A program made the translations under genes and the position numbers. From positions 54,113 through 96,506 of the forward strand of contig DBRW01000075.1 of NCBI GenBank assembly GCA_002306075.1: a stretch of 42,394 bases of DNA, read 5' to 3'. This document shows, one piece after another, positions 34,527 to 42,358 of this stretch. Numbering within the stretch: the stretch's first letter is position 1; each line of letters begins with the position of its first letter. Source of the stretch: Synergistaceae bacterium UBA1358. Lineage in GTDB: Bacteria > Synergistota > Synergistia > Synergistales > Synergistaceae. Below the pieces are notes generated by a model that did not search any database, was not told the origin of the DNA, and saw nothing but the letters and a program-made list of their open reading frames with translations.

Positions 34527-34670
34527 TTGACATTAAAAAAACGTCCCGGAGGATGCCCTCCCTGAATATTGCTTCTGCCGATCGTGGCGGTCGCCTCGTT
34601 GCTTTCATGGATCGTATCCGAAATAAAAGATCACGCAAAACGCCCGAAGGTTTTTGAGAAAAAAGAATAG
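34527..34670 (+). CDS. Candidate small membrane selenoprotein with C-P-P-U motif (in-frame TGA)
   Basis: One reading frame from TTG 34527 to TAG 34668-34670 codes for 47 residues if the TGA at 34563-34565 is read as an amino acid. Before it: MTLKKRPGGCPP; after it: ILLLPIVAVASLLSWIV, a good membrane segment, then a charged tail SEIKDHAKRPKVFEKKE. GAGGT lies 7 bases before the TTG. The TGA makes a C-x-x-U motif, the form taken by many redox selenoproteins whose relatives have CPPC. Two alternative SECIS-like hairpins follow the TGA. The stop is 15 bp before the HdeD-like gene, so they are likely one operon. The alternative is a nonsense mutation in a CPPC-type small protein, or chance. No known family is recognised. 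I trust the frame more than the decoding. Confidence 0.6.
34566..34598 (+). promoter_or_regulatory. Candidate bacterial SECIS element
   Basis: Immediately after the in-frame TGA, two mutually exclusive folds fit bacterial SECIS rules. In one, CGATC (34579-34583) pairs with GGTCG (34589-34593) around GTGGC, with the loop 18 bases after TGA. In the other, CGTGGC (34583-34588) pairs with GCCTCG (34593-34598), with one U-U mismatch, around the loop GGTC, 23 bases after TGA. Both loops start with G and both distances are in the usual 16-37 range. Confidence 0.5.
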
Positions 34671-34685
34671 ACGGAGGCGATAACA

Positions 34686-35246
34686 ATGCTTTTTACCGGA
34701 AAGTTTTCCAAAGAGGACCTCAAGAAAAGCAAAAGACGATTTTATTTTATCGGAGGGCTCATGCTGCTTTTGGGATTAATCTCTCTTTCAATGCCTCTTA
34801 TCGCATCGTTCGCGGTCGAGACCATTGTAGGGATGCTTTTGATCGCTGTGGCTTTCAGCCAGGGGTGGAGCGCCTTCAGAGGCTTCAGTGACGGAGGGGT
34901 CCCGTGGCAGGAGACGATAATGGCTTTGGCCGCAATGGCGGCAGGTTTCATATTCCTTGTCCATCCCATGGCAGGAGTCATGACCCTTAGCATAATACTT
35001 GCCGCATATTTCATGGCTGACGGAGTCACCAAGGTCATCGAGTACTTTCGGATAAGGGAGATCGAGGGCTCGATATGGATCCTCGTCTCCGGGCTTCTCG
35101 GGATAGTCCTGTCGGTCATGATGTGGAAAAACCTTTTTACAGGAGCCGCACTGATAGGGATCATACTGGGAGTAAATCTTGTCTTCAGCGGGATAAGCCT
35201 TATCCTGCTGGGCAGGGGCTGCTCCAAAGCTTCGGGAGACTGCTGA
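34686..35246 (+). CDS. HdeD/DUF308 family membrane protein
   Basis: A 186-residue protein with six hydrophobic segments, matching the DUF308 family that includes E. coli HdeD, an acid-resistance membrane protein. Short repeats of the DUF308 unit are seen (GLMLLLGLISLSMPLIAS, AGFIFLVHPMAGVMTLSIIL, LGIVLSVMMWKN). Molecular function is unknown. CGGAGG lies 8 bases before the ATG. It follows the small TGA-containing gene by 15 bp and converges on ccdA-tlpA across a strong shared terminator. Confidence 0.87.
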   Translation: MLFTGKFSKEDLKKSKRRFYFIGGLMLLLGLISLSMPLIASFAVETIVGMLLIAVAFSQGWSAFRGFSDGGVPWQETIMALAAMAAGFIFLVHPMAGVMTLSIILAAYFMADGVTKVIEYFRIREIEGSIWILVSGLLGIVLSVMMWKNLFTGAALIGIILGVNLVFSGISLILLGRGCSKASGDC

Positions 35247-35272
35247 GGACACGCGCTCAACAGAATGAAAAA

Positions 35273-35324
35273 ACATATAAGGCCGGATCAAAGACGCACG
35301 AATCTTTGGTCCGGCCTTATATGT
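35273..35324. terminator. Long bidirectional terminator between HdeD-like gene and ccdA
   Basis: Arms 35273-35294 and 35303-35324 pair over 22 bp with one wobble around an 8-base loop. A-rich sequence (AAAAAA) precedes it and TATCTTTT follows, giving U-rich tails on both strands. It serves the two convergent genes. Confidence 0.9.
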
Positions 35325-35336
35325 TATCTTTTCAGA

Positions 35337-36011
35337 TCATGCAAAGAGTCCCGCCCAATAGCCAAAGAGGTCGAAGAGCATCATAAGTCCCGCAAGAGCA
35401 AGGACAAGGCCGGATACGGTCTTTATCTGCCTTCCGTGCTTTTTCAGCCACTGGAAGACTCCTTTTATGTTCGTGAAAAACAGGGCCGCGAGCAGATAGG
35501 GCACCCCCAGCCCCATTGAGAAGACAAACAGGTAAAATATGCCCTGCATAACTGTTTTGCCGTTCGCAGCAAGCATAAGGGCCGAACCAAGGAAGGGACC
35601 CAGACATGGCGACCACCCAAGCGAAAAAGCCGCGCCGAAGAGCAGCGCTCCGATCAGGCCTCCCCGCTTATTCAATCCAAGGTCTATCTTCTTTTCAACG
35701 TCAAGGAAGTCTATTTTCAGGATACCGAGAAAGTGCAGCCCGAACAGCAGGATGATCGCTCCGCTGACTCTCTGCAGGAGCATCCTGTGTTCGTTCATCA
35801 GCGACCCTATCGCGGTAGCGGTGGCTCCAAGCATCATGAAGACAACTGTGAACCCGCAGACAAATCCTACCGTGTTCACTATGCTGGCCCTCTTGCCCTG
35901 TTCTGTCTCTGCCGCAAGATACATCAGATATACCGGCAGCATGGGAAGCATGCACGGGGATATGAATGCAAGGAAGCCTTCGAGGAACAGGAGCGGAAGG
36001 TCTGCCCACAT
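35337..36011 (-). CDS. ccdA: CcdA-type cytochrome c biogenesis/thiol-disulfide transporter
   Basis: A 224-residue, six-helix membrane protein of the CcdA/DsbD-transmembrane family, which passes electrons from cytoplasmic thioredoxin to periplasmic thiol oxidoreductases. The two conserved cysteines are Cys20 (ISPCMLPMLP) and Cys136 (GWSPCLGPFLG), in pseudo-symmetric helices. Its ATG follows directly on the tlpA stop (TAAATG), so the two are translationally coupled. Cytochrome genes are not in view, so its client may be TlpA and other periplasmic thiols. Confidence 0.94.
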   Translation of the reverse strand: MWADLPLLFLEGFLAFISPCMLPMLPVYLMYLAAETEQGKRASIVNTVGFVCGFTVVFMMLGATATAIGSLMNEHRMLLQRVSGAIILLFGLHFLGILKIDFLDVEKKIDLGLNKRGGLIGALLFGAAFSLGWSPCLGPFLGSALMLAANGKTVMQGIFYLFVFSMGLGVPYLLAALFFTNIKGVFQWLKKHGRQIKTVSGLVLALAGLMMLFDLFGYWAGLFA

Positions 36012-36515
36012 TTACTTTATATCCGCGACCGCTTTCAGAACATCCTCTTTGGTCGTCTCTCCGAAGACCTGCCAGCGAAGAATGCCTTTGCCGTCGATCA
36101 CAACTGTAGTGGGAAGCCATCTGATATTAAAAAGCTTGGCAGCTGTTCCGCCTGTATCGAGGAGGACTCTCATGCCCAGACCATTTTCCTTTACGAATTT
36201 TTCGACCCTGCCCTTGGTCTCTCTCTTTCCGTCAGTCATATTCACGGCAAGGAATACAGCCTGTCCGCTCTGTTTGAGTTCTTTGTCGAGGAGGTCCAAG
36301 TCGGGCATCTCATTTTTACACGGCGGACACCAAGTGGCCCAGAAGTTGATCACGACGGTCTTTCCTCTGTAGTCACCGAGCCTTACGGTCTTCCCCTCCA
36401 TGTCCTTCAGTTCAAAGTCACTTACGGCAGCTCCCGGTTCGAGTGCAAAGACAGCCTGCGCAAAAACGAACAGCAGGACAAAAACCGCGGCTATGGTCAG
36501 AACGGACCTCTTCAT
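36012..36515 (-). CDS. TlpA/ResA-like exported thioredoxin
   Basis: A 167-residue periplasmic thiol-disulfide reductase. An N-terminal signal or anchor (SVLTIAAVFVLLFVFAQAVFA, about residues 4-24) precedes a thioredoxin fold with redox Cys63 and Cys66 in WATWCPPCKNEMPDL, and a cis-proline region in RWLPTTVVIDGKG. It would be kept reduced by CcdA encoded immediately downstream. GGGAGAG lies upstream of the ATG. No strong promoter is obvious in the A/T-rich 200 bp shared with the divergent racemase-like gene. Confidence 0.93.
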   Translation of the reverse strand: MKRSVLTIAAVFVLLFVFAQAVFALEPGAAVSDFELKDMEGKTVRLGDYRGKTVVINFWATWCPPCKNEMPDLDLLDKELKQSGQAVFLAVNMTDGKRETKGRVEKFVKENGLGMRVLLDTGGTAAKLFNIRWLPTTVVIDGKGILRWQVFGETTKEDVLKAVADIK

Positions 36516-36645
36516 GCTGCATCTCTCCCATTTTTGGATTCACATTACTATTTTATCATTCTATTACTTAATTTTTCTGTCGTCCTAAGCGATGCGGCGT
36601 ATTTTTTTAAAACTATTTCAGAAATTAAACTATTTTGATCTCTTC

Positions 36646-36675
36646 TTGACAGTTGGGTCATCTCACTGCTATTTT
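36646..36675 (+). promoter_or_regulatory. Candidate promoter of the racemase-like gene
   Basis: A consensus TTGACA (36646-36651) is followed after 18 bp by TATTTT (36670-36675), about 40 bases before the ATG. The -10 box is imperfect. Confidence 0.55.
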
Positions 36676-36715
36676 CAATACTATTATCGCATTTAATTTT
36701 TTGGGGGGAGTCAGT

Positions 36716-37465
36716 ATGCCTTTTTACAAGATCAGAAGCAAGTCGCGCTCGTGGGACGGCGAACCAATAGGTATCCTCATTCTTGATGCCGCGTATCCCT
36801 GCGTTCCGGGAAACGTCGGAAATGCTACGACCTATCCGTTTCCTGTCCGTTACCATGAAGTAAGGGGAGCCTCGATCGAAAGGCTTCTGAACCAGAGAGA
36901 CCCGGCCCTTCTTGAACCCTTCATCGAAGGAGCCCGAAAACTCGAAGCTGAAGGAGTACGCGCGATCACAGGCGCATGCGGCTTTATGGCACTTTTCCAG
37001 CAGGAGATCGCCGATTCTGTCGACATCCCGGTCTTCATGTCAAGTATGCTTCAGGTACCATTTATCGTAAGGACCCTCAAACGGGGCCAGAAGGTCGGGA
37101 TAATCTCGGCAAACGCATCCGTCATGACCGAACAGCATCTGAGAAATGTGGGCATAACCCCCGATATGCCGGTAGTCCTGTACGGCATGGAGGACAAGTA
37201 CGAGTTCCGCTCTTCTGTTCTGGAAGAAAAGGGAACGATGGACACCGACGTCATAGAGAAAGAGATCCTGGAAGTCTGCGAACAGATGCTGAAAGACCAT
37301 CCCGAAGTTGCGGCCATACAGCTTGAGTGCAGCGACCTTCCTCCCTTTGCGGCAGCGGTACACGAGCACACCGGCCTGCCTGTGTTCGACTTCATCACGA
37401 TGATAAGACACGTCGAATCCGCGCTGAACCCCACAAGGTACTGCGGACCCGGCTACCATATGTAA
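36716..37465 (+). CDS. Aspartate/glutamate racemase-like protein
   Basis: A 249-residue protein of the cofactor-independent Asp/Glu/hydantoin racemase superfamily. Two cysteines at the expected catalytic positions are present: Cys88 in TGACGF and Cys205 in IQLECSD. The middle has KVGIISANASVMTEQHLRNVGI. I cannot assign a substrate. The ATG at 36716 has GGGGGGAG 5 bases upstream; an in-frame ATG at 36653 overlaps the promoter and is unlikely. Single gene with its own promoter and a strong terminator at 37506-37538. Confidence 0.85.
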   Translation: MPFYKIRSKSRSWDGEPIGILILDAAYPCVPGNVGNATTYPFPVRYHEVRGASIERLLNQRDPALLEPFIEGARKLEAEGVRAITGACGFMALFQQEIADSVDIPVFMSSMLQVPFIVRTLKRGQKVGIISANASVMTEQHLRNVGITPDMPVVLYGMEDKYEFRSSVLEEKGTMDTDVIEKEILEVCEQMLKDHPEVAAIQLECSDLPPFAAAVHEHTGLPVFDFITMIRHVESALNPTRYCGPGYHM

Positions 37466-37505
37466 AACACCGGGTCCCATCGACACAGACATCACAGCAT
37501 ACTAA

Positions 37506-37538
37506 GGACCGGCATCGCATAGATGCCGGTCCTTTTTT
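37506..37538 (+). terminator. Intrinsic terminator of the racemase-like gene
   Basis: GGACCGGCATC (37506-37516) pairs perfectly with GATGCCGGTCC (37522-37532) around GCATA, followed by TTTTTT (37533-37538). Confidence 0.94.
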
Positions 37539-37582
37539 CTCTGCCTGTTTCTTTATGTACGAAATGCCGTTTCTTAAGACAC

Positions 37583-38494
37583 TCAGGAAGAGGATGTTTT
37601 TCTGTATTTCAGCAGAGTTTCTGTCTCGGTCAGTATCATACCCGCTATTATCATCAGCCCTCCGATCGCCCCCTGAAGGTGGAAGGGATCCTGACCGCTC
37701 AATACTGCCACAAGGTATCCGAAAAGTCCCTCAAGTGAAAAGATGACAGCGACGTGAGACTCTGACGTTATCTTCTGTGCCTTGAACTGGATTATGAAGC
37801 ACAGTACCGTGTTCCCAAGCGAAACAAAGAGCAGTGTCGCCCAGATCTTCAGACTGAAGGAACGTATATCCGGGATGGGTTCAAAAATCATGGCTATCAC
37901 TGTCATGACCGCGGCAAGCATAATTATGTGAAGGGCTACGAGACGGTGAGGTTCGACCCTTCTTGCTCCGTATCCGGCGGCAAGGACCTGCAGGGCATAA
38001 AAGACAGCCATGATAAAGGAGAGAAAATCCCCGAAGTTGAACTCCATACCCGGAGTGAACCCCATGACAAGAAGCCCCGCCGTCGTTACTCCGGCCCCGG
38101 CAAATATCCACTTGCCTGGTCTCGTCTTATAGATCGCCCAGACAAAGATCGGCACGAGGATAACATTGAGTCCGCCGATGAAGGACTGCTTGCTCGCTGT
38201 GCTGTAGACCAGCCCGAACGTCAATGTAATAAAGACGCCTGTCAGGACTGCGGTGAGGATCGAGGAAATGGCCCAGTCCCTTCTGGTCGAGGTTATTATT
38301 TTTTTGGGAAACATCAGCGCGAGAAAAAAGGCTGATAAAAGCATCCTCAGAGCTACCGCCCAAAGAGGCGTTATGCTCCTTGCAAGCAGCGCGCTCATCG
38401 GAATACCCGCTCCCCAGATGAAAGCGACCATTACAAGCAGTATGTCCGCCATCAATATCTGCCTGGCGCTGGGTTCTGTCTTCAGATCTGCCAT
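37583..38494 (-). CDS. EamA/DMT family transporter
   Basis: A 303-residue drug/metabolite transporter with ten hydrophobic segments arranged as two EamA repeats; VMVAFIWGAGIPMSALLA opens the first and FSLEGLFGYLVAVLSGQ near the end is typical of the second. Substrate unknown. GGAGG lies 8 bases before the ATG, which overlaps the end of the MFS gene by 13 bp. It is last in a three-gene transporter operon. Confidence 0.92.
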   Translation of the reverse strand: MADLKTEPSARQILMADILLVMVAFIWGAGIPMSALLARSITPLWAVALRMLLSAFFLALMFPKKIITSTRRDWAISSILTAVLTGVFITLTFGLVYSTASKQSFIGGLNVILVPIFVWAIYKTRPGKWIFAGAGVTTAGLLVMGFTPGMEFNFGDFLSFIMAVFYALQVLAAGYGARRVEPHRLVALHIIMLAAVMTVIAMIFEPIPDIRSFSLKIWATLLFVSLGNTVLCFIIQFKAQKITSESHVAVIFSLEGLFGYLVAVLSGQDPFHLQGAIGGLMIIAGMILTETETLLKYRKTSSS

Positions 38495-39753
38495 TGGACC
38501 GCCTCCGGATCCTCCAGTGCTGTTTCTATCTCATCTTTGACCCTGTCTATCTTTTTCAGGTAATAATATGCGATCGCCGAGCTGACCGCTCCGCATATGA
38601 AAAGCGCCCAGTCAGTCCCGAAGCTGTCTCCCAATTTTCCGGCGAGCAGACTTCCGAAGGGCGGGATGCCAAGGATAGCCAAGGTATAAAGGGCCATTAT
38701 CCTGCTTCTTGCGCTTGCAGGGACCATCGACTGAAGAAGCGTGTTGCATGAGATCGTGCTTGTCACCATAGAGAAGCCGACAGGAGCGGCAAGGGCTATT
38801 CCGACATAAATGTTCCCCGAGAGCGAAAAAAGTATCACAGAGATCCCGAAACCGAGACATGCTCTCGTGCACCACCAGGACAGTCTGTCGTAAGATTTGA
38901 GCGATGCCATTATAAACGATCCGGCAAGCGCTCCTACCGCAACACCCATCAGAAGGAACCCAAGCGTCTGTGAATTGCCGCCAAGCACGCTTTTTGCCAT
39001 TGCCGGCATCAGGACTATGCTTGGGAAGCAAAAGAATCCCGTGAACGCGATAAGGATAAGCAGGTAACGGCTTGGAGCAAAATTCCTGGCCATTGTCAGC
39101 CCCTCGAGCGTATCCCTCAGAGGCCTTGAACTGCTGCCGTCGTTTCTGCCTATCGGGGGGCGATCCATTTTCATTTTTTTTACGGCAAAAAGAGTCGAAG
39201 AATAGGCAAATCCGTTAACAAGAAAACAGACGCCCTCCCCTAACGCATGTATGACGAACCCTCCTATGGACGGTCCGATCATCCTTGCGATGTTGAAATT
39301 CACGGAGTTCAGAGCCACACCGTTTGAGACATCCTCTCTCCTGTCTACCATATAGGAGACAAGAGAATACCTGCAAGGCAGTTCAAATGCGTCTATAAGG
39401 CCCAGGATAAGGCTCATGAACACCACGATGTGAAAAGTGACAAGCCCCGTAAGTGTCAGAAAGGCCAGAATGAACGCAACAGCCATACATCCGGCCTGAC
39501 AGCAGAAAAGCGTTTTTCTCAGGTCCCACCTCTCTATCAGAGCTCCCGCAAACGGAGCGAAGAGGAATACTGATACAGAAGCCGCGAAATCTATTATCCC
39601 CAGTGCGCTGTTCAGGGCTGTCAGTCTGAACACAAGCCACCCCATGGCAATTCGGTGCATCCACAGGCCTGTGAGCGATATGGCCTGGGCCATGAAAAAA
39701 AGTCTGTAGTTCCTGCTCCTTAGAGCTCTGAGTGAATCGGGGACTGCCATCAT
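38482..39753 (-). CDS. MFS transporter (EntS-like, MFS_3)
   Basis: A 423-residue, twelve-helix major facilitator of the enterobactin-exporter-like subgroup. It opens LRSRNYRLFFMAQAISLTG, and the loop between TM2 and TM3 has GALIERWDLRKTL, matching motif A of this group (usually D-R-x-x-R). Substrate unknown. AGG lies 7 bases before the ATG at 39753; a GTG at 39756 and an ATG at 39750 are near-equivalent starts. It follows the first EamA gene by 13 bp and overlaps the next by 13 bp. Confidence 0.92.
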   Translation of the reverse strand: MMAVPDSLRALRSRNYRLFFMAQAISLTGLWMHRIAMGWLVFRLTALNSALGIIDFAASVSVFLFAPFAGALIERWDLRKTLFCCQAGCMAVAFILAFLTLTGLVTFHIVVFMSLILGLIDAFELPCRYSLVSYMVDRREDVSNGVALNSVNFNIARMIGPSIGGFVIHALGEGVCFLVNGFAYSSTLFAVKKMKMDRPPIGRNDGSSSRPLRDTLEGLTMARNFAPSRYLLILIAFTGFFCFPSIVLMPAMAKSVLGGNSQTLGFLLMGVAVGALAGSFIMASLKSYDRLSWWCTRACLGFGISVILFSLSGNIYVGIALAAPVGFSMVTSTISCNTLLQSMVPASARSRIMALYTLAILGIPPFGSLLAGKLGDSFGTDWALFICGAVSSAIAYYYLKKIDRVKDEIETALEDPEAVQWQI

Positions 39754-39766
39754 CACTGAGCCTGCC

Positions 39767-40702
39767 CTAAATGCTCACCGTTACGGAACCGGCAATTATC
39801 ATTAATATCCCTGCCCACTGGACCCTGGTCAGACTCTCTTTGAGCACAAAACGGCCGAAGAGGGCGGCTATGAACGGGCTGGTCGAGGTGATCGCTGTAA
39901 CGACGGCAACAGGCATCACCCTGATGCATGTGGTGTAGAATATGGAACCCAATGCAAGACCGATTACCGCCGCGGTCAGCATGTAGGCCCACGCTTTGAG
40001 GGGGACCTCCCTCAGAGGCATCAGGGCCGAAGGCCGGAATTTTACAAGCAGGAACCTGTACCCCCAGGCCATTATCAGCAGCGCTGCAGCCCTGTAGAAG
40101 GATATTTCGACAGGACCGAGCCCGGAGGCCTCCATGGCCATTTTTGTCAGAGGAGCTCCGAACGCCCACGCAAGTCCCGCTCCGATGGCAAAGAGGAACC
40201 CCTTCATCAGGTTTGAAAGGCCGATCTCTTTAATAGCAGGACCGTCTTCATCCTTTTTTTCCTTAACTCCGCCGAACCTCAGCATGAGAAGACCAGTTAT
40301 GACTACTATTATTCCTGCGACGATCTGTAACGTTATCGGTTCGCCAAGCAAAAACCATGATGTAATGACAACAAGTATCGGGTATGAGTTTGAAACCGGC
40401 ACTGCAATAGTAATCCCAATTTTTTTTATGGCGATGAAGTAGAGCACGTCCCCTACAAGATATCCAAAAAAGACATTGCCGCCTATGCAAAGCAGCGCTT
40501 TCGGAGAGAGGACTATCGGTATGCTTCCGTTACTATGTATAAGTGCGAAGATAAGGGTGAAAACAAAAAATGATATCGACCTGATGGGATTTATTTCGTT
40601 TGAGGTACATTTTGACAGCGCCATGCCCCGGGCCACCATTATCGGTGAAGCGGCCCACATTACAGCAATAAGGAAACTGAGAAGAAACCCCCATAGTGGC
40701 AT
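39767..40702 (-). CDS. EamA/DMT family transporter
   Basis: A 311-residue, ten-helix EamA transporter, first of the three-transporter operon. The two repeats are visible, the first opening GFLLSFLIAVMWAASPIMVA and the second beginning near GAGLAWAFGAPL. I start at ATG 40702 because AGGGGG is 7 bases upstream; a TTG at 40720 would lie within a couple of bases of the predicted transcription start. It is not closely similar by eye to the EamA protein at the other end of the operon. Substrate unknown. Confidence 0.9.
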   Translation of the reverse strand: MPLWGFLLSFLIAVMWAASPIMVARGMALSKCTSNEINPIRSISFFVFTLIFALIHSNGSIPIVLSPKALLCIGGNVFFGYLVGDVLYFIAIKKIGITIAVPVSNSYPILVVITSWFLLGEPITLQIVAGIIVVITGLLMLRFGGVKEKKDEDGPAIKEIGLSNLMKGFLFAIGAGLAWAFGAPLTKMAMEASGLGPVEISFYRAAALLIMAWGYRFLLVKFRPSALMPLREVPLKAWAYMLTAAVIGLALGSIFYTTCIRVMPVAVVTAITSTSPFIAALFGRFVLKESLTRVQWAGILMIIAGSVTVSI

Positions 40703-40728
40703 TCGCGTGCCCCCTGCCAAATTGATAT

Positions 40729-40757
40729 ATTGTATACACTTTCCTCCCCGAAGACAA
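40729..40757 (-). promoter_or_regulatory. Promoter of the three-transporter operon
   Basis: On the minus strand TTGTCT (40757-40752) and TACAAT (40734-40729) are separated by 17 bp. Transcription should start near 40722, giving a leader of about 20 bases that includes the ribosome site for ATG 40702. Confidence 0.7.
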
Positions 40758-40770
40758 TAGAAACTATTAC

Positions 40771-40799
40771 TGAATGCTGACGACTTCAGTCGTTATTCA
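40771..40799. repeat. Inverted repeat after the YjiH gene
   Basis: TGAAT/ATTCA outer arms and the palindrome ACGACTTCAGTCGT (40780-40793) can form a stem. No T run follows on the minus strand, so it may be a weak terminator or an operator upstream of the transporter promoter. Confidence 0.4.
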
Positions 40800-40843
40800 A
40801 CAGTCTTTTTCTGCAGATAGAGCGCTAAGGATATTTTGGAGCC

Positions 40844-42199
40844 TCAGGAAAAGAATAACGCGGAGAGTGGGATCAGGATAAAGAGTGATAATACGATCCG
40901 CATCAAATATATTACTGACATCTGCCATATCTTTATAGGTATCGTGGAATGCCATACATGGATGCCGACCTCGGTAAGGTTGATCAGACCGATCGTAGTA
41001 AGGCATATGCAGAGAAATCTCGCGGACTCGGTAAAAAGGCTCTGCGCATATGCGGCAGCAAGGTACTGGTCAATATATGCAAAGACCACAGCTCCCCCGA
41101 TGACCCCGGCTTCGGCGACACCTGACATTTCAAGAAGCCATGATACAGGATACGATATTATGTAGATGACCGGAGTCATGTCCGCCACAGCGAGCAAAAA
41201 GGTCCCAAAAGTTATCATGAGCGGTATCGTCCCGAATATCAGGGGCACGCCTATTGAGAGTGTTTCATGGAAATACTGTTTTATGCTCATATGCCTGGCC
41301 TTATTTATGCCCATCTGCAGTGCCCAGTCAAAAATAGTATGACCGTGCCTCGCCTCTTTAGATGGCACATCAAAGCCTTCTGCGCTGCCGCAGTAGGTCT
41401 CAGGGATGGAATTCAGCGGCCATATCCTTGGAAATATGATCGCAAGAAGGAACATCGTGAGATATACAGAAAAAACGATCTGAGGGAACGCATAACGAAA
41501 ATCAAGAAGTGAGGCAATAGCATATATATTGTAAATTCCTGTAAGTGAAAAGCTGGTCACCATTATCGAGGCCTCTCTGTCATTGTAGTAGCCGCTGAGA
41601 TGCATCTTCGCCGTTATCACCACAGCCGTCGAACTGCTTCCCAGCCAGGATGCGATACAGTCGACCGCTGAACGCCCGGGAACTTTGAAAAGAGGCCTCA
41701 TTACCGGACTTGCATAAACAGCCACGAACTGTACCAGTCCAAAATCCAGCAGCATCGGTGCGGCCAGGGACATTATAAAAGTCAGGATGATCAGCTTTGG
41801 CGCAAGATTCAGTACGATCAGCTGCGAATCCTTCAGAAACAGTCCGAACATACCCGGATCTCCCCATACTGCGACCATGGCAATAGGGATGCTGATGAAC
41901 CTCGCCGCAAACCAGAACGGATTGCATATAAGATTTTCCCTGAAGACCTGGTTCTTCATTATCCAGGCAGGCCGGGTAAAAGTGGCGAAGACACTGAGCA
42001 GCATAGTAACAATAGAGACTACCACTACAAGTTCCCCAAGATTGTCATTAAATATGGAAATCAGGTATTCCTTGCTGTGTCCGATAAGCGTATTGACAGT
42101 GTCATGCCACTCAAAAGGCAATAAAAAAGTACAGACACCGAAAGATGAAGGGATCAAAAAAAGAGATAAATTCCTGACCTTATTAGGGAATCGCTCCAC
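40844..42199 (-). CDS. YjiH-family membrane protein (nucleoside-recognition/GATE domain)
   Basis: A 451-residue multi-pass membrane protein resembling YjiH, with the GATE (nucleoside recognition) domain. Characteristic parts are SLFLIPSSFGVCTFLLPF at the N-terminus, WLGSSSTAVVITA in the centre and VSWLLEMSGVAEAG toward the C-terminus. About ten to eleven hydrophobic segments. Transport substrate is not known. The start is GTG at 42199; the preceding codons include a stop, so no earlier start is possible. AGGAG abuts the GTG directly, which is unusual spacing. An extended -10 box lies about 17 bp upstream. Confidence 0.88.
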   Translation of the reverse strand: MERFPNKVRNLSLFLIPSSFGVCTFLLPFEWHDTVNTLIGHSKEYLISIFNDNLGELVVVVSIVTMLLSVFATFTRPAWIMKNQVFRENLICNPFWFAARFISIPIAMVAVWGDPGMFGLFLKDSQLIVLNLAPKLIILTFIMSLAAPMLLDFGLVQFVAVYASPVMRPLFKVPGRSAVDCIASWLGSSSTAVVITAKMHLSGYYNDREASIMVTSFSLTGIYNIYAIASLLDFRYAFPQIVFSVYLTMFLLAIIFPRIWPLNSIPETYCGSAEGFDVPSKEARHGHTIFDWALQMGINKARHMSIKQYFHETLSIGVPLIFGTIPLMITFGTFLLAVADMTPVIYIISYPVSWLLEMSGVAEAGVIGGAVVFAYIDQYLAAAYAQSLFTESARFLCICLTTIGLINLTEVGIHVWHSTIPIKIWQMSVIYLMRIVLSLFILIPLSALFFS

Positions 42200-42215
42200 C
42201 TCCTAAACCACTGTA

Positions 42216-42224
42216 ATTATAGCA
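42216..42224 (-). promoter_or_regulatory. Extended -10 promoter of the YjiH gene
   Basis: On the minus strand TGC-TATAAT (42224-42216) forms an extended -10 element with no good -35 box. Transcription would start near 42209, leaving only about 10 bases of leader before the GTG. Confidence 0.55.
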
Positions 42225-42358
42225 GAATTTTCAGTAAGAATAAATTAATACTAATATTTTTTTTATTAATAAGTCAAATTTTGTTCAGTTGGAAAAGCAA
42301 CAGAAAGTTATGCTGAGGTGTTTCCTCCGTTTTTTCTTTTCAGAAAAGAGGTAAATGA

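Noticed and set aside
34477..34686. 69-codon minus-strand ORF covering the candidate selenoprotein
   Set aside because: No good ribosome site, low-complexity Arg/Pro-rich product, and it is antisense to a better plus-strand frame.
35733..36638. 301-codon plus-strand ORF over ccdA and tlpA
   Set aside because: Antisense shadow; the minus-strand genes carry all the expected catalytic cysteines.
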